A stretch of 64,000 bases of DNA from Rhodovulum bhavnagarense (lineage in GTDB: Bacteria; Pseudomonadota; Alphaproteobacteria; Rhodobacterales; Rhodobacteraceae), in contig NZ_SLXU01000001.1 of assembly GCF_004343505.1 (NCBI RefSeq), positions 186,001 through 250,000 of the forward strand, given 5' to 3'. This document shows, piece by piece, positions 1-6,610 of the stretch. Position 1 is the stretch's first letter; each line of letters begins with the position of its first letter. A program made the translations under genes and the position numbers. The notes under the pieces are model-generated. The model ran no database searches and was not told the origin of the DNA. It was given only the letters and a program-made list of their open reading frames with translations.

Positions 1-176
1 TCAAAGCGGATCAGCCGCGCGCGGTCGGACCAGAACACCTCGTCGCCGCGATTGAAGGCCACATGCCATGTCTCGGCGCCCGCCGCCGCCAGCCCCCCGG
101 CGAGCCGGTCAAAGAACGGGCCGTGTGGCCCCTGGAGAAAAAGAAAGCGCCGGTACTTGCCCAAAACTTGTCCCAT
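1..176 (-). CDS. Capsule polysaccharide export/biosynthesis protein, N-terminal part (KpsS/LipB-like)
   Basis: The gene runs leftwards off the window edge; only its first 58 codons are present. The product begins MGQVLGKYRRFLFLQGPHG, continues with PFFDRLAGGLAAAGAETWHV, and then has FNRGDEVFW. The FLFLQGPHGPFF...L...G..VWRVxFNxGD pattern is the usual N-terminus of the capsule polysaccharide synthesis/export family (KpsS, LipB), cytoplasmic glycosyltransferases that add Kdo linkers to the lipid anchor of group 2 capsules. The start is the ATG read on the minus strand at 176-174; the ribosome binding site is weak. It is divergent from ribE with about 180 bp between. Function is assigned by family resemblance of a short fragment only. 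Confidence 0.7.
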   Translation of the reverse strand, partial: MGQVLGKYRRFLFLQGPHGPFFDRLAGGLAAAGAETWHVAFNRGDEVFWSDRARLIRF

Positions 177-358
177 CACACCATATGGCGCCAACTTTTG
201 CGCGCGTGAAAGCCCAGTTTGCGCGGGCGCTGGCAATTCGGTGTCGTTTTGCCATGGATCATGGGCCTTGGCAGGGCGGCTTTAGGGCGCGTCTGCGGCT
301 TGCCCTTCGGTCGCGCAAGGTCTAGGTCAGGCTCCATCACGCCCAAGGAGGCCGCGCC

Positions 359-964
359 ATGTTCACAGGTATCATCACCGGTATCGGCACCGTTCGCACC
401 CTGACCCAAAAAGGCGACCTGACCGCGCGGATCGCCTGCGACTACGCGCCCGAGAGTATCGATATTGGCGCCTCGATCGCCTGTGACGGGGTCTGCCTGA
501 CCGTGATCGACCGCGGCAGCGACGGACAAGGCGGCTGGTTCGAGGTTTCCGTGTCCGGTGAGACGGTGTCGAAGACGACTCTGGGTGGGTGGCAACCGGG
601 CGCGCGGCTCAACCTTGAACGCGCCCTTAAGGTCGGGGACGAACTGGGCGGTCATATCGTATCGGGACATGTTGACGGCGTCGCCGAGATCACCGCGATG
701 GCCCAGGAGGGCGACAGCACTCGCATCACCTTTCGCGCGCCGGACGAATTGGCGAAATTTATCGCGCCAAAGGGTTCGGTTGCGCTCAACGGCGTCTCGC
801 TGACGGTCAACGAGGTCGAGGGGCCGTGTTTCGGGGTGAATTTCATTCCTCACACCAAGCAGGCGACGACTTTTGGCGGGGCGGCCGTCGGCGACAAGGT
901 CAACCTTGAGATCGACACGCTGGCCCGCTATGTCGCGCGCCTGCAAGACTGGAACGCGGCATGA
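359..964 (+). CDS. ribE: Riboflavin synthase alpha chain
   Basis: Converts two molecules of 6,7-dimethyl-8-ribityllumazine to riboflavin plus the pyrimidinedione in the cytosol. The 201-aa product has the family start MFTGIITGIG and the second-barrel signature GGHIVSGHVDG at residues 97-107, so both lumazine-binding beta barrels (about 1-92 and 98-195) are complete. An AAGGAGG ribosome binding site lies at 345-351, eight bases before the ATG. The stop overlaps the ribB start (ATGA, 961-964), which indicates translational coupling. It is first in the ribE-ribB-ribH-nusB operon. I see no FMN riboswitch sequence in the 180-bp leader region. Confidence 0.96.
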   Translation: MFTGIITGIGTVRTLTQKGDLTARIACDYAPESIDIGASIACDGVCLTVIDRGSDGQGGWFEVSVSGETVSKTTLGGWQPGARLNLERALKVGDELGGHIVSGHVDGVAEITAMAQEGDSTRITFRAPDELAKFIAPKGSVALNGVSLTVNEVEGPCFGVNFIPHTKQATTFGGAAVGDKVNLEIDTLARYVARLQDWNAA

Positions 965-2061
965 GCGACGAGCATTACAAAGACGCCATATCCTCGATCG
1001 AGGAAATCATCGAGGATGCCCGCAACGGACGGATGTTCATCCTCGTCGATCATGAGGATCGTGAGAACGAGGGCGACCTCGTGATCCCCGCGCAGATGGC
1101 CACGCCCGAAGCGATCAATTTCATGGCGACCCACGGGCGCGGGTTGATCTGTCTCAGTCTTCCCGGTGAACGGGTGGACGCGCTGGGCCTGCCCTTGATG
1201 GCCTCGACCAATTCCTCGCGCCACGAGACAGCCTTTACCGTGTCGATCGAGGCGCGCGAGGGCGTTACCACCGGTATATCGGCCCATGACCGTGCGCGAA
1301 CCGTGGCGGTTGCGATCGATGCGGGCAAGGGCGCGGGCGATATCGCCACGCCCGGCCATATCTTTCCGCTGCGTGCCCGCGACGGCGGTGTGCTGGTGCG
1401 CGCGGGCCATACCGAGGCGGCAGTCGATGTCGCGCGTCTGGCGGGGCTAAACCCGTCGGGCGTCATCTGCGAGATCATGAACGAGGACGGCACGATGGCG
1501 CGGCTGCCTGACCTCGTTGGCTTTGCCCAGCGTCACGGGCTCAAGATCGGGACGATTTCCGACCTGATCGGCTATCGCCGGCGCCACGACAACCTCGTGA
1601 ACGAAAGTGCGGTTCGGCCCGTGAGTTCGGCCTATGGCGGCGACTGGCTGATGCGGATTTATACCGACGAGACGCAGGGCGCAGAGCACGTCGTGCTGAC
1701 CAAGGGCGATATCTCTACGCCAGAGCCCGTTCTGGTTAGGATGCACGCACTGGACCCCTTGCAGGATGTTCTGGGTCTCGGCCCCCATGGACCCTGCGAG
1801 TTGGGCCGCGCGATGGATATCATCGCGGCCGAGGGGCGTGGCGCGGTGGTGCTATTGCGCGATACCACGATGAAGCTGATCCACGACGCTGCCGTCTCGC
1901 CGCAGACGCTGCGGCAATACGGGCTTGGCGCGCAGATCCTTGCCGCGCTGGGCCTGCACAAGCTGATCCTGCTGACCAATTCTCCCCTGCCCAAGGTCAT
2001 CGGGCTGGAGGCCTACGGGTTGTCCATCGAGGGAACCCGCCAGATCGAAGGAAAGAGCTGA
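961..2061 (+). CDS. ribB: 3,4-dihydroxy-2-butanone 4-phosphate synthase with degenerate GTP cyclohydrolase II-like domain
   Basis: The N-terminal half (about residues 1-205) is a complete DHBP synthase, which makes the four-carbon unit of riboflavin from ribulose 5-phosphate. It has the acidic loop DHEDRENEGDLV, THGRGLICL, and GHTEAAVDVARLAGL followed by the CEIMNEDG loop. The C-terminal half (about 215-366) aligns in position with GTP cyclohydrolase II, but the zinc-binding block (normally C...G...S.RCDC) reads HALDPLQDVLGLGPHGPCEL and lacks the cysteine cluster. So the GTP cyclohydrolase activity is probably lost and the protein acts as RibB. It overlaps ribE by four bases and is followed by ribH after a three-base gap. 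Confidence 0.93.
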   Translation: MSDEHYKDAISSIEEIIEDARNGRMFILVDHEDRENEGDLVIPAQMATPEAINFMATHGRGLICLSLPGERVDALGLPLMASTNSSRHETAFTVSIEAREGVTTGISAHDRARTVAVAIDAGKGAGDIATPGHIFPLRARDGGVLVRAGHTEAAVDVARLAGLNPSGVICEIMNEDGTMARLPDLVGFAQRHGLKIGTISDLIGYRRRHDNLVNESAVRPVSSAYGGDWLMRIYTDETQGAEHVVLTKGDISTPEPVLVRMHALDPLQDVLGLGPHGPCELGRAMDIIAAEGRGAVVLLRDTTMKLIHDAAVSPQTLRQYGLGAQILAALGLHKLILLTNSPLPKVIGLEAYGLSIEGTRQIEGKS

Positions 2062-2064
2062 CCC

Positions 2065-2607
2065 ATGGCCGAGCAGGACCCCCACCAAATGCTTGAGTTG
2101 CCGCAATTCGACAAGCCGGTGAAGCTGTTGATCGCGGTGGCTCCATTCTACCGTGACATTGCCGATATGCTGATCGCGGGCGCGCGGGCCAGGCTGGACG
2201 AGGCCGGTGCCGCCCACGACTTGGTCGAGGTGCCCGGTGCGCTGGAACTGCCCTCGGCGATCGCGCTGGCGCACCGCATGTCGAATTATGACGGCTTTGT
2301 CGCGCTGGGCTGTGTGATCCGCGGAGAAACCACGCATTATGACACCGTTTGCAATGACAGTTCGCGCGGCCTGATGCTGTTAGGGATGCAGGGGGCGCTG
2401 ATCGGGAACGGTATCTTGACGGTGGAAAATCACGAGCAGGCCGTTCGCCGGGCCGATCCCGCCGACATGGACAAGGGCGGTGGTGCCGCGGCCGCGGCGT
2501 TGCACCTGGTCGCGCTTGCCCGCCGCTGGGGCGGCGAGACGCGCGGCGTCGGATTCAAGCCGGCCGCCGGCACTGTCCAGATCGCTGAAGGCGGGGAGCG
2601 CGCATGA
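2065..2607 (+). CDS. ribH: 6,7-dimethyl-8-ribityllumazine synthase
   Basis: Condenses the RibB product with 5-amino-6-ribitylaminouracil; the product is the substrate of RibE. The 180-aa protein shows the family blocks VEVPGALELPSAI and GCVIRGETTHYD, with the catalytic-region histidine at about residue 91, and the phosphate-binding NGILTVEN segment. The length is slightly above the usual 150-160 aa because of short terminal extensions. It starts three bases after ribB, and its stop overlaps the nusB start (ATGA), so the four genes are one coupled operon. Confidence 0.96.
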   Translation: MAEQDPHQMLELPQFDKPVKLLIAVAPFYRDIADMLIAGARARLDEAGAAHDLVEVPGALELPSAIALAHRMSNYDGFVALGCVIRGETTHYDTVCNDSSRGLMLLGMQGALIGNGILTVENHEQAVRRADPADMDKGGGAAAAALHLVALARRWGGETRGVGFKPAAGTVQIAEGGERA

Positions 2608-3077
2608 ACAGCTCGCGCAAACAGGACAAGCGCCAGATGCGTTCGACCGCCCGGCTTCACGCCGTTCAGGCCCTGTTCCAGATGGAACATTCCGGTCAAA
2701 GCGTTGATACCGTGCGTCGCGAGTTCGAGGATTGGCGTTTTGGCATCGGCTATGACGAGGGCGAGGAGCTGGCCGAGGGTGATATCGACCTGTTCCGCGC
2801 CACGCTTGAGGGGGCGGTGACCTGGCAGGCGAAGATTGACCAGATGACCGATCGCGCACTGGTGGCAAAATGGCCCATCGCCCGGATCGACCCGACGCTC
2901 AGGGCGCTGTTTCGCGCCGCGGGGGCCGAACTGGTTGCCGAGGATGTCCCGCCGAAGGTCGTCATCAGCGAATATGTCGACGTGGCCAAGGCGTTTTTCC
3001 CCGAGGGCCGCGAGCCGAAATTCGTCAATGCCGTTCTCGATCACATGGCGCGCGAGGCCCGGCCAGAGGCATTCTGA
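2604..3077 (+). CDS. nusB: Transcription antitermination factor NusB
   Basis: RNA-binding antitermination factor that acts with NusE (S10) on rRNA operons. The 157-aa product begins with a basic MNSSRKQDKRQMRSTARLHA, then VQALFQMEHSG, and ends with the typical PPKVVISEYVDVAKAF..PEFVNAVLD-like block (here EPKFVNAVLDHMA). It overlaps ribH by four bases. Placement after ribH is the common alphaproteobacterial arrangement. No obvious intrinsic terminator follows before the convergent GST gene. Confidence 0.94.
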   Translation: MNSSRKQDKRQMRSTARLHAVQALFQMEHSGQSVDTVRREFEDWRFGIGYDEGEELAEGDIDLFRATLEGAVTWQAKIDQMTDRALVAKWPIARIDPTLRALFRAAGAELVAEDVPPKVVISEYVDVAKAFFPEGREPKFVNAVLDHMAREARPEAF

Positions 3078-3160
3078 CTGCGGGTAATCGGCTGCACCTG
3101 CTTGGGCTGCTCTCGTCGCCGGACACTTCGTGCGCGCGCTTAAAGGCAGGAATGGTACCC

Positions 3161-3862
3161 TCAGCAGGTGAGGCGGGCAGCCAGGCCGTCGCGCAACCGG
3201 CGGTGATAGGCGACAAGCGGCGCGCGCGACTGGACTGCACGTTTCAGCGGCGTGTCAAGCGGCGGAACCAGCACGTTTTCGAGAAAACCGAACAGGCTGG
3301 CATCCACACCCGAGGGCGCTGGGCCAAAGACATGGGGCCCATCGCCAAGCATGGTTACAACCGCCTCCAGCGCCTCTTCGGCAATAGCGAGTATCTCGCC
3401 GGGGGTGTGTCGGCCCATTCCCTGACCATTCAGCGCCCGAGCAACCTTGCGGCGCACCATCGCAAAAACGGCCCGGCCCATCGGCTTGGGCAGGCGGCCG
3501 AAAAACGCCTCTCGGATCGGTTCCGGGCTTTCTATCCAGCGGGACTGGACCAGTGCCCAGTAAAGATGTTCTTCTAGGGTGACGCGCAGCATCAGCGCCT
3601 CGGCGCGCTGGCGCGGTGACAGATGCGCATCGGGATCAAAGCCGTGCTGCATGGCCAGGTGATGTTGAATTGCCTGCGAATCGGCGATCGTGCGCCCGCT
3701 GTCTACCAGCAGAGGCAGTTTGCCCTTGGGGGCCTTTCGTGGATCGCCCGTTGCGCGCGTGTAGGGCAACCCGCTCATTTCCATCAGCAGCAGCGCCTTG
3801 ACCGAGAAAGGGCTGGGACTGATCGTGCCCAGAGCGGGGGCAAAGACGTGAAGGGTCAGCAT
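3161..3862 (-). CDS. Glutathione S-transferase family protein
   Basis: A soluble 233-aa thioredoxin-fold plus all-alpha protein. The start MLTLHVFAPALG at 3862 is chosen over an upstream in-frame ATG because it opens directly on the beta1 strand and has a GAAGGCC-like ribosome binding site. The N-terminal domain contains GKLPLLVDSGRTIADSQAI, matching the cis-proline (LP) and glutathione gamma-Glu binding (DS) positions of GSTs. The C-terminal helices contain GDGPHVFGPAPSGVDASLFG, like the Fax/metaxin-type GST branch (FG..PS..DA). The substrate is unknown. It converges on nusB. Confidence 0.85.
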   Translation of the reverse strand: MLTLHVFAPALGTISPSPFSVKALLLMEMSGLPYTRATGDPRKAPKGKLPLLVDSGRTIADSQAIQHHLAMQHGFDPDAHLSPRQRAEALMLRVTLEEHLYWALVQSRWIESPEPIREAFFGRLPKPMGRAVFAMVRRKVARALNGQGMGRHTPGEILAIAEEALEAVVTMLGDGPHVFGPAPSGVDASLFGFLENVLVPPLDTPLKRAVQSRAPLVAYHRRLRDGLAARLTC

Positions 3863-4016
3863 GGATGGCCTTCGGGATGTGATCGGCACGGTGTGCAGAC
3901 GGGCAAGTTGCCTGAAATTCCGGCGCTCGACCAGTGCGGGCGCGGCTGGTTTCAAGTTTTTTCTTGGAATCTTTCTATTAATGCCTACCTAATGGAAGCA
4001 AGCGAAGGAGATATTC

Positions 4017-4346
4017 ATGCCTCGACTCGTGCGCCTGTACATTCACCATTCCCTTATCGGATTTGCGCTGTCGGGCGTGTTCGTTGGGATGCTGCTTTAC
4101 TTCAACGTTGTCAATCTGTGGCATCTGGTATCCCATTCCTCCTCGGGCTGGCTTGCGGTGGCAATGCTCTTTCTCTTCAACGGGATCGTTTTCTCGGGGG
4201 TTCAGTTCGGGATCGCGGTGATGTCGATGGGTGTGGCCGACGATGACGACAGGGGCCGTCGCAACAGCGGCCCGTCACGCGGCATGGCCGAGGCCATGGT
4301 GCCGATCCCGGTGCCGGTGCGCGATGGGCGGCGTCGGCTGCGCTAA
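4017..4346 (+). CDS. Small conserved membrane protein, unknown function
   Basis: A 109-aa protein with two predicted membrane helices: about residues 12-35 (GFALSGVFVGMLLYFNVVNLW) is not given in full here but is clearly hydrophobic, and about 44-68 contains GWLAVAMLFLFNGIVFSGV. They are followed by an acidic DDDD stretch and a basic, proline-containing cytoplasmic tail. A strong GAAGGAG ribosome binding site lies seven bases before the ATG. The gene stands alone, ends in a candidate intrinsic terminator at 4377-4400, and is followed by the structured region proposed to be 6S RNA. I do not recognise a named family. Confidence 0.75.
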   Translation: MPRLVRLYIHHSLIGFALSGVFVGMLLYFNVVNLWHLVSHSSSGWLAVAMLFLFNGIVFSGVQFGIAVMSMGVADDDDRGRRNSGPSRGMAEAMVPIPVPVRDGRRRLR

Positions 4347-4376
4347 TACTTTACCTTCAGACGTGATGCACCAACT

Positions 4377-4400
4377 GGCGGTTCCTTGGGCCGCCTTTTT
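4377..4400 (+). terminator. Candidate intrinsic terminator
   Basis: GGCGG (4377-4381) pairs with CCGCC (4391-4395) across a nine-base loop and is followed by TTTTT. The stem is short, but its position 30 bases after the stop of the small membrane protein fits. Confidence 0.6.
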
Positions 4401-4505
4401 CCTTGCGACTTCGTTTGGGTCCAGGTCCGTTGGCGGTCATGGCGACGATAAGCTGATGGCGCGGGCGGGGGATGGGGCGGGACCACCACGACCGTTGAGG
4501 CAACG

Positions 4506-4660
4506 AATTCCCGAGGACCTGTATACACAGGTGGGCGCCAGGTAACCGGGCCAGGACCCGGACAGAGCCAGCTCCCTCGGATTTGCTTAAGGCCACCGGA
4601 ATTTGACCTCTTCACGAGATGGGCAGTACCCGCCTGCCAGACACATAGGGCGCGGGGTGC
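4506..4660 (+). ncRNA. ssrS: Candidate 6S RNA (ssrS)
   Basis: This gene-free gap (4347-4708) folds, on the plus strand, into one long rod. CCCG at 4510-4513 pairs with CGGG at 4653-4656, and CCT 4518-4520 with AGG 4647-4649. CAGGTGGG 4528-4535 pairs with CCCGCCTG 4629-4636; one pair is G-U, which favours the plus strand. GGT 4541-4543 pairs with ACC 4606-4608, and CCGG 4546-4549 with CCGG 4596-4599. CCG 4558-4560 pairs with CGG 4578-4580, and GAG 4565-4567 with CTC 4572-4574. The 3' side of the central open region holds a small CTC-TTCAC-GAG hairpin. Closing stem, central bubble with a mini-hairpin, and apical arm match the layout of 6S RNA. Primary-sequence identity is not proven and the ends are approximate. 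Confidence 0.45.
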
Positions 4661-4682
4661 AGGGCTGCAAGGCTTGTCATGT

Positions 4683-4697
4683 GTTCACATAATGTTC
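4683..4697 (+). promoter_or_regulatory. LexA (SOS) box
   Basis: GTTC-ACATAAT-GTTC is an exact match to the alphaproteobacterial LexA operator GTTC-N7-GTTC. It ends 11 bases before the chosen mmcB start codon, a position where LexA would block transcription. Confidence 0.85.
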
Positions 4698-4708
4698 ATC
4701 ATGTGCCC

Positions 4709-5161
4709 ATGACCGAGTCCCCCCTTTCCCTTGCCCCCGGACAGCTTCTGGCGCGGGGTGTCTGCCGACATCTGCGCGCCCTGGGTTTTGCCTGCATCGA
4801 GGAACTCGTGCCCTCGCGGGGGCTGCGGGTGGACGTGATGGCGCTGGGGCCCAAGGGTGAAATCTGGGTCGTTGAATGCAAATCGAGCCGCGCCGATTTC
4901 ACAGCGGACCGGAAATGGCGCGGCTATCTTGATTGGTGCGACCGGTTCTTCTGGGCGGTTGGGGCCGATTTTCCGCTTGACCTGTTGCCGGACGAGGGCG
5001 GGGTGATCCTGGCCGATGGTTATGGCGCTGAACTGGTACGCGATGCCCCCGAAATCAGGCTGGCCTCTGCGCGGCGGCGCGTTGTGACGCGGACCTTTGC
5101 CCGCCACGCGGCATTGCGTTTGCAAAGCCTGCGCGATCCCAGGCTCAGCCCTTTGACCTAG
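4709..5161 (+). CDS. mmcB: MmcB family DNA repair protein
   Basis: The 150-aa product resembles MmcB (former DUF1052), a nuclease-fold DNA repair protein induced by mitomycin C in Caulobacter. The core has a restriction-endonuclease-like pattern: acidic LRVDVMALGPKGEIWVVECKSSRADF, split here as LRVDVMA (D) and EIWVVECKSS (E-x-K), then a tryptophan-rich WRGYLDWCDRFFWAV segment. The start MTESPLSLAP at 4709 is preferred to the in-frame ATG at 4679, because that one would overlap the LexA box. There is no clear ribosome binding site, so the message may be nearly leaderless. It converges on and overlaps the next gene by 17 bases. Confidence 0.85.
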   Translation: MTESPLSLAPGQLLARGVCRHLRALGFACIEELVPSRGLRVDVMALGPKGEIWVVECKSSRADFTADRKWRGYLDWCDRFFWAVGADFPLDLLPDEGGVILADGYGAELVRDAPEIRLASARRRVVTRTFARHAALRLQSLRDPRLSPLT

Positions 5162-5369
5162 CCGGGCGCCCGTCCTTGCCGCTCTCGCCCATGCCGCGGG
5201 CGCGCACCGCGGCAGCGCGGATTTCCTCGGCGATTTCCTCGGCCTCTTCGGGGGTGAAATCCATCGGCAATTCCAGCCCCTCACCCTCGATATAGAGGCG
5301 CACCATCCCCAGGCTCGTCGGCCCGATCTGAAGGTTTGCGGCAAACTCGCTTTGCTTGTCGATGCCCAT
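5145..5369 (-). CDS. Small conserved protein (DUF6324-like)
   Basis: A 74-aa soluble protein, MGIDKQSEFAANLQIGPTSL at the start, followed by MVRLYIEGEGLELPMDF and a glutamate-rich helix EEAEEIAEEIRAAAVRAR. It looks like the small Rhodobacterales family I know as DUF6324, whose function is unknown. Its 3' end overlaps the 3' end of mmcB by 17 bases on the opposite strand, so the two messages are complementary there. Confidence 0.75.
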   Translation of the reverse strand: MGIDKQSEFAANLQIGPTSLGMVRLYIEGEGLELPMDFTPEEAEEIAEEIRAAAVRARGMGESGKDGRPARSKG

Positions 5370-5459
5370 CGCGCGGCCCTTTCGCGGAACTCAGGTCGTC
5401 GGGGTAGCGCGTCGCGCGCCCAGTGGCAAGGGCGGGCGGGATAGGTGGCGTATCGGGGC

Positions 5460-5488
5460 TTGCATTGCCTGGTTAGGGGCGCTAAACG
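5460..5488 (+). promoter_or_regulatory. Candidate sigma-70 promoter for tRNA-His
   Basis: TTGCAT (5460-5465), a 17-base spacer, then TAAACG (5483-5488). Transcription would start a few bases before the tRNA. Confidence 0.45.
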
Positions 5489-5499
5489 GCGCAAACCGG

Positions 5500-5576
5500 G
5501 CCGCCTTAGCTCAGTTGGTTAGAGCGCTGGATTGTGGATCCAGAGGTCCCCCGTTCAAGCCGGGGAGGCGGTACCA
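5500..5576 (+). tRNA. tRNA-His (GTG)
   Basis: The full cloverleaf is visible: acceptor GCCGCCT/AGGCGGT, D stem GCTC/GAGC, anticodon stem CTGGA/TCCAG with loop TTGTGGA (anticodon GTG), T stem CCCCG/CGGGG with TTCAAGC, and an encoded CCA. The first acceptor pair is G1-U72 and position 73 is A, not the C73 of most bacterial tRNA-His. This is the unusual form known from a group of alphaproteobacteria with a matching divergent histidyl-tRNA synthetase. The genomic base before the tRNA is G. Confidence 0.97.
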
Positions 5577-5662
5577 CCTCTTTTTCTCGCACCGATACGT
5601 TACTTGCGCGCGGGTACGATTCGCCCCCAGAGCGGTGCAAACCGCCGAGCAGGGAGGGCCCG

Positions 5663-6274
5663 ATGCTGGATCGAGGGATGCGCCGATTGATCGACCCGCC
5701 GCTGGACCGGCTGGGCCGGTTGCTCGCCAGCCGAGGTGTGGGCGCGGATGCGGTGACGTTGATCGGGACGGTGCTGGGTTTGATGGCCGCTGCGCTGATC
5801 GCGTTGGGCCACAGTGGCATTGCCTTGCTTCCGCTCTTGGCCAGTCGACTGGCCGATGGGCTGGACGGGGCCGTGGCGCGGGCCACGGCAAAGACCGATT
5901 TCGGCGGCTTTCTGGATATAACCTGTGACTTCCTGTTCTACGGTGCGATCCCACTGGGATTCGTCGTGATGGACCCTGCGGCGAATGGCGCGGCGGGGGC
6001 GTTTCTTTTGACCAGCTTTTATTTCAACGGGGCAACGTTCCTAGGCTTTGCCATTCTCGCAGAGCGACGCGGGATGGAAACTCGGGCGCGTGGGATGAAA
6101 TCGCTTTATTTCACCGGCGGGCTGCTGGAAGGGACCGAGACCATCGCCTTTTTCGTGGTGCTCTGCCTTTGGCCGGACTGGTTCGTTCCGCTTGCCTGGG
6201 GGTTCGGCGCGCTTTGTTTCATCACGGCGCTGTCGCGCGTGGTTCTGGCGAAAAAGGTATTTCCGCCGGGATAG
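5663..6274 (+). CDS. CDP-alcohol phosphatidyltransferase family protein
   Basis: An integral membrane enzyme of phospholipid synthesis type; it transfers a phosphoalcohol from a CDP-linked lipid or alcohol. The catalytic motif is visible as DGLDGAVARATAKTDFGGFL, followed by DITCD: D-x2-D-G-x2-A-R-x7-G-x3-D-x3-D, one residue shorter in the middle than the classical spacing. The 203-aa protein has about six hydrophobic segments. The start MLDRGMRRLI at 5663 has an AGGGAGGG ribosome binding site; the upstream in-frame ATG lies inside tRNA-His. The alcohol substrate is not evident. Confidence 0.85.
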   Translation: MLDRGMRRLIDPPLDRLGRLLASRGVGADAVTLIGTVLGLMAAALIALGHSGIALLPLLASRLADGLDGAVARATAKTDFGGFLDITCDFLFYGAIPLGFVVMDPAANGAAGAFLLTSFYFNGATFLGFAILAERRGMETRARGMKSLYFTGGLLEGTETIAFFVVLCLWPDWFVPLAWGFGALCFITALSRVVLAKKVFPPG

Positions 6275-6278
6275 ATCT

Positions 6279-6296
6279 GATTTTCCTGCGAAAATC
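6279..6296. terminator. Hairpin between convergent genes
   Basis: GATTTTC (6279-6285) and GAAAATC (6290-6296) form a seven-base stem with loop CTGC. It lies between the convergent phosphotransferase and DUF6476-like genes and may act in both directions. A close relative is at 25984-26004. Confidence 0.5.
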
Positions 6297-6304
6297 GAGA
6301 TATT

Positions 6305-6610
6305 TTACCGCGCGATCACGATGGTCTGGCGCAGATCGCCGGTGGTGGCGTCGTAGATCAGGATGCGATCATCCCCTGTGACCACCGCGACCCAATCGCG
6401 TCCGCGTGTAAAGGCCATGGGCTGGGCGCCCTCGGGCAATACCAGGCTGTCAGGCAGCGGCAGCGCGTCATCGCCGCCCGGCATACGGATGACAAACAGC
6501 GCCACGATCACTAGAAACCCGCCAATCATCGTCACCATCAAGAGCGTGACGAGCGTTCGCAGCAGTTTCAGGTTCGGGGGCAGGTCCTCCGTTTCGGGGG
6601 TTTCGTTCAT
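6305..6610 (-). CDS. Small membrane-anchored protein (DUF6476-like)
   Basis: A 101-aa protein with one N-terminal membrane helix (about 18-42, containing TLLMVTMIGGFLVIVALFVI). It is followed by an extracytoplasmic segment whose DWVAVVTGDDRILIYDATTG resembles a single beta-propeller blade. The start MNETPETEDL at 6610 has a GAGG ribosome binding site seven bases upstream. The family looks like DUF6476 of Rhodobacterales, function unknown. Its start codon shares the tetranucleotide CATG with the start of divergent rluD, so there is no intergenic space. Confidence 0.8.
   Translation of the reverse strand: MNETPETEDLPPNLKLLRTLVTLLMVTMIGGFLVIVALFVIRMPGGDDALPLPDSLVLPEGAQPMAFTRGRDWVAVVTGDDRILIYDATTGDLRQTIVIAR

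Noticed and set aside
177-358. FMN riboswitch upstream of ribE
   Set aside because: No conserved RFN-element words seen in the 180-bp leader, and the region is partly coding-like in other frames only by chance.
4347-4708. tmRNA (ssrA) in the gap before mmcB
   Set aside because: No tag peptide frame beginning with A-N-D-N on either strand and no T-arm/CCA acceptor end. The rod-like fold suits 6S better. Signal recognition particle RNA was rejected because the conserved GGAAG tetraloop region is absent.
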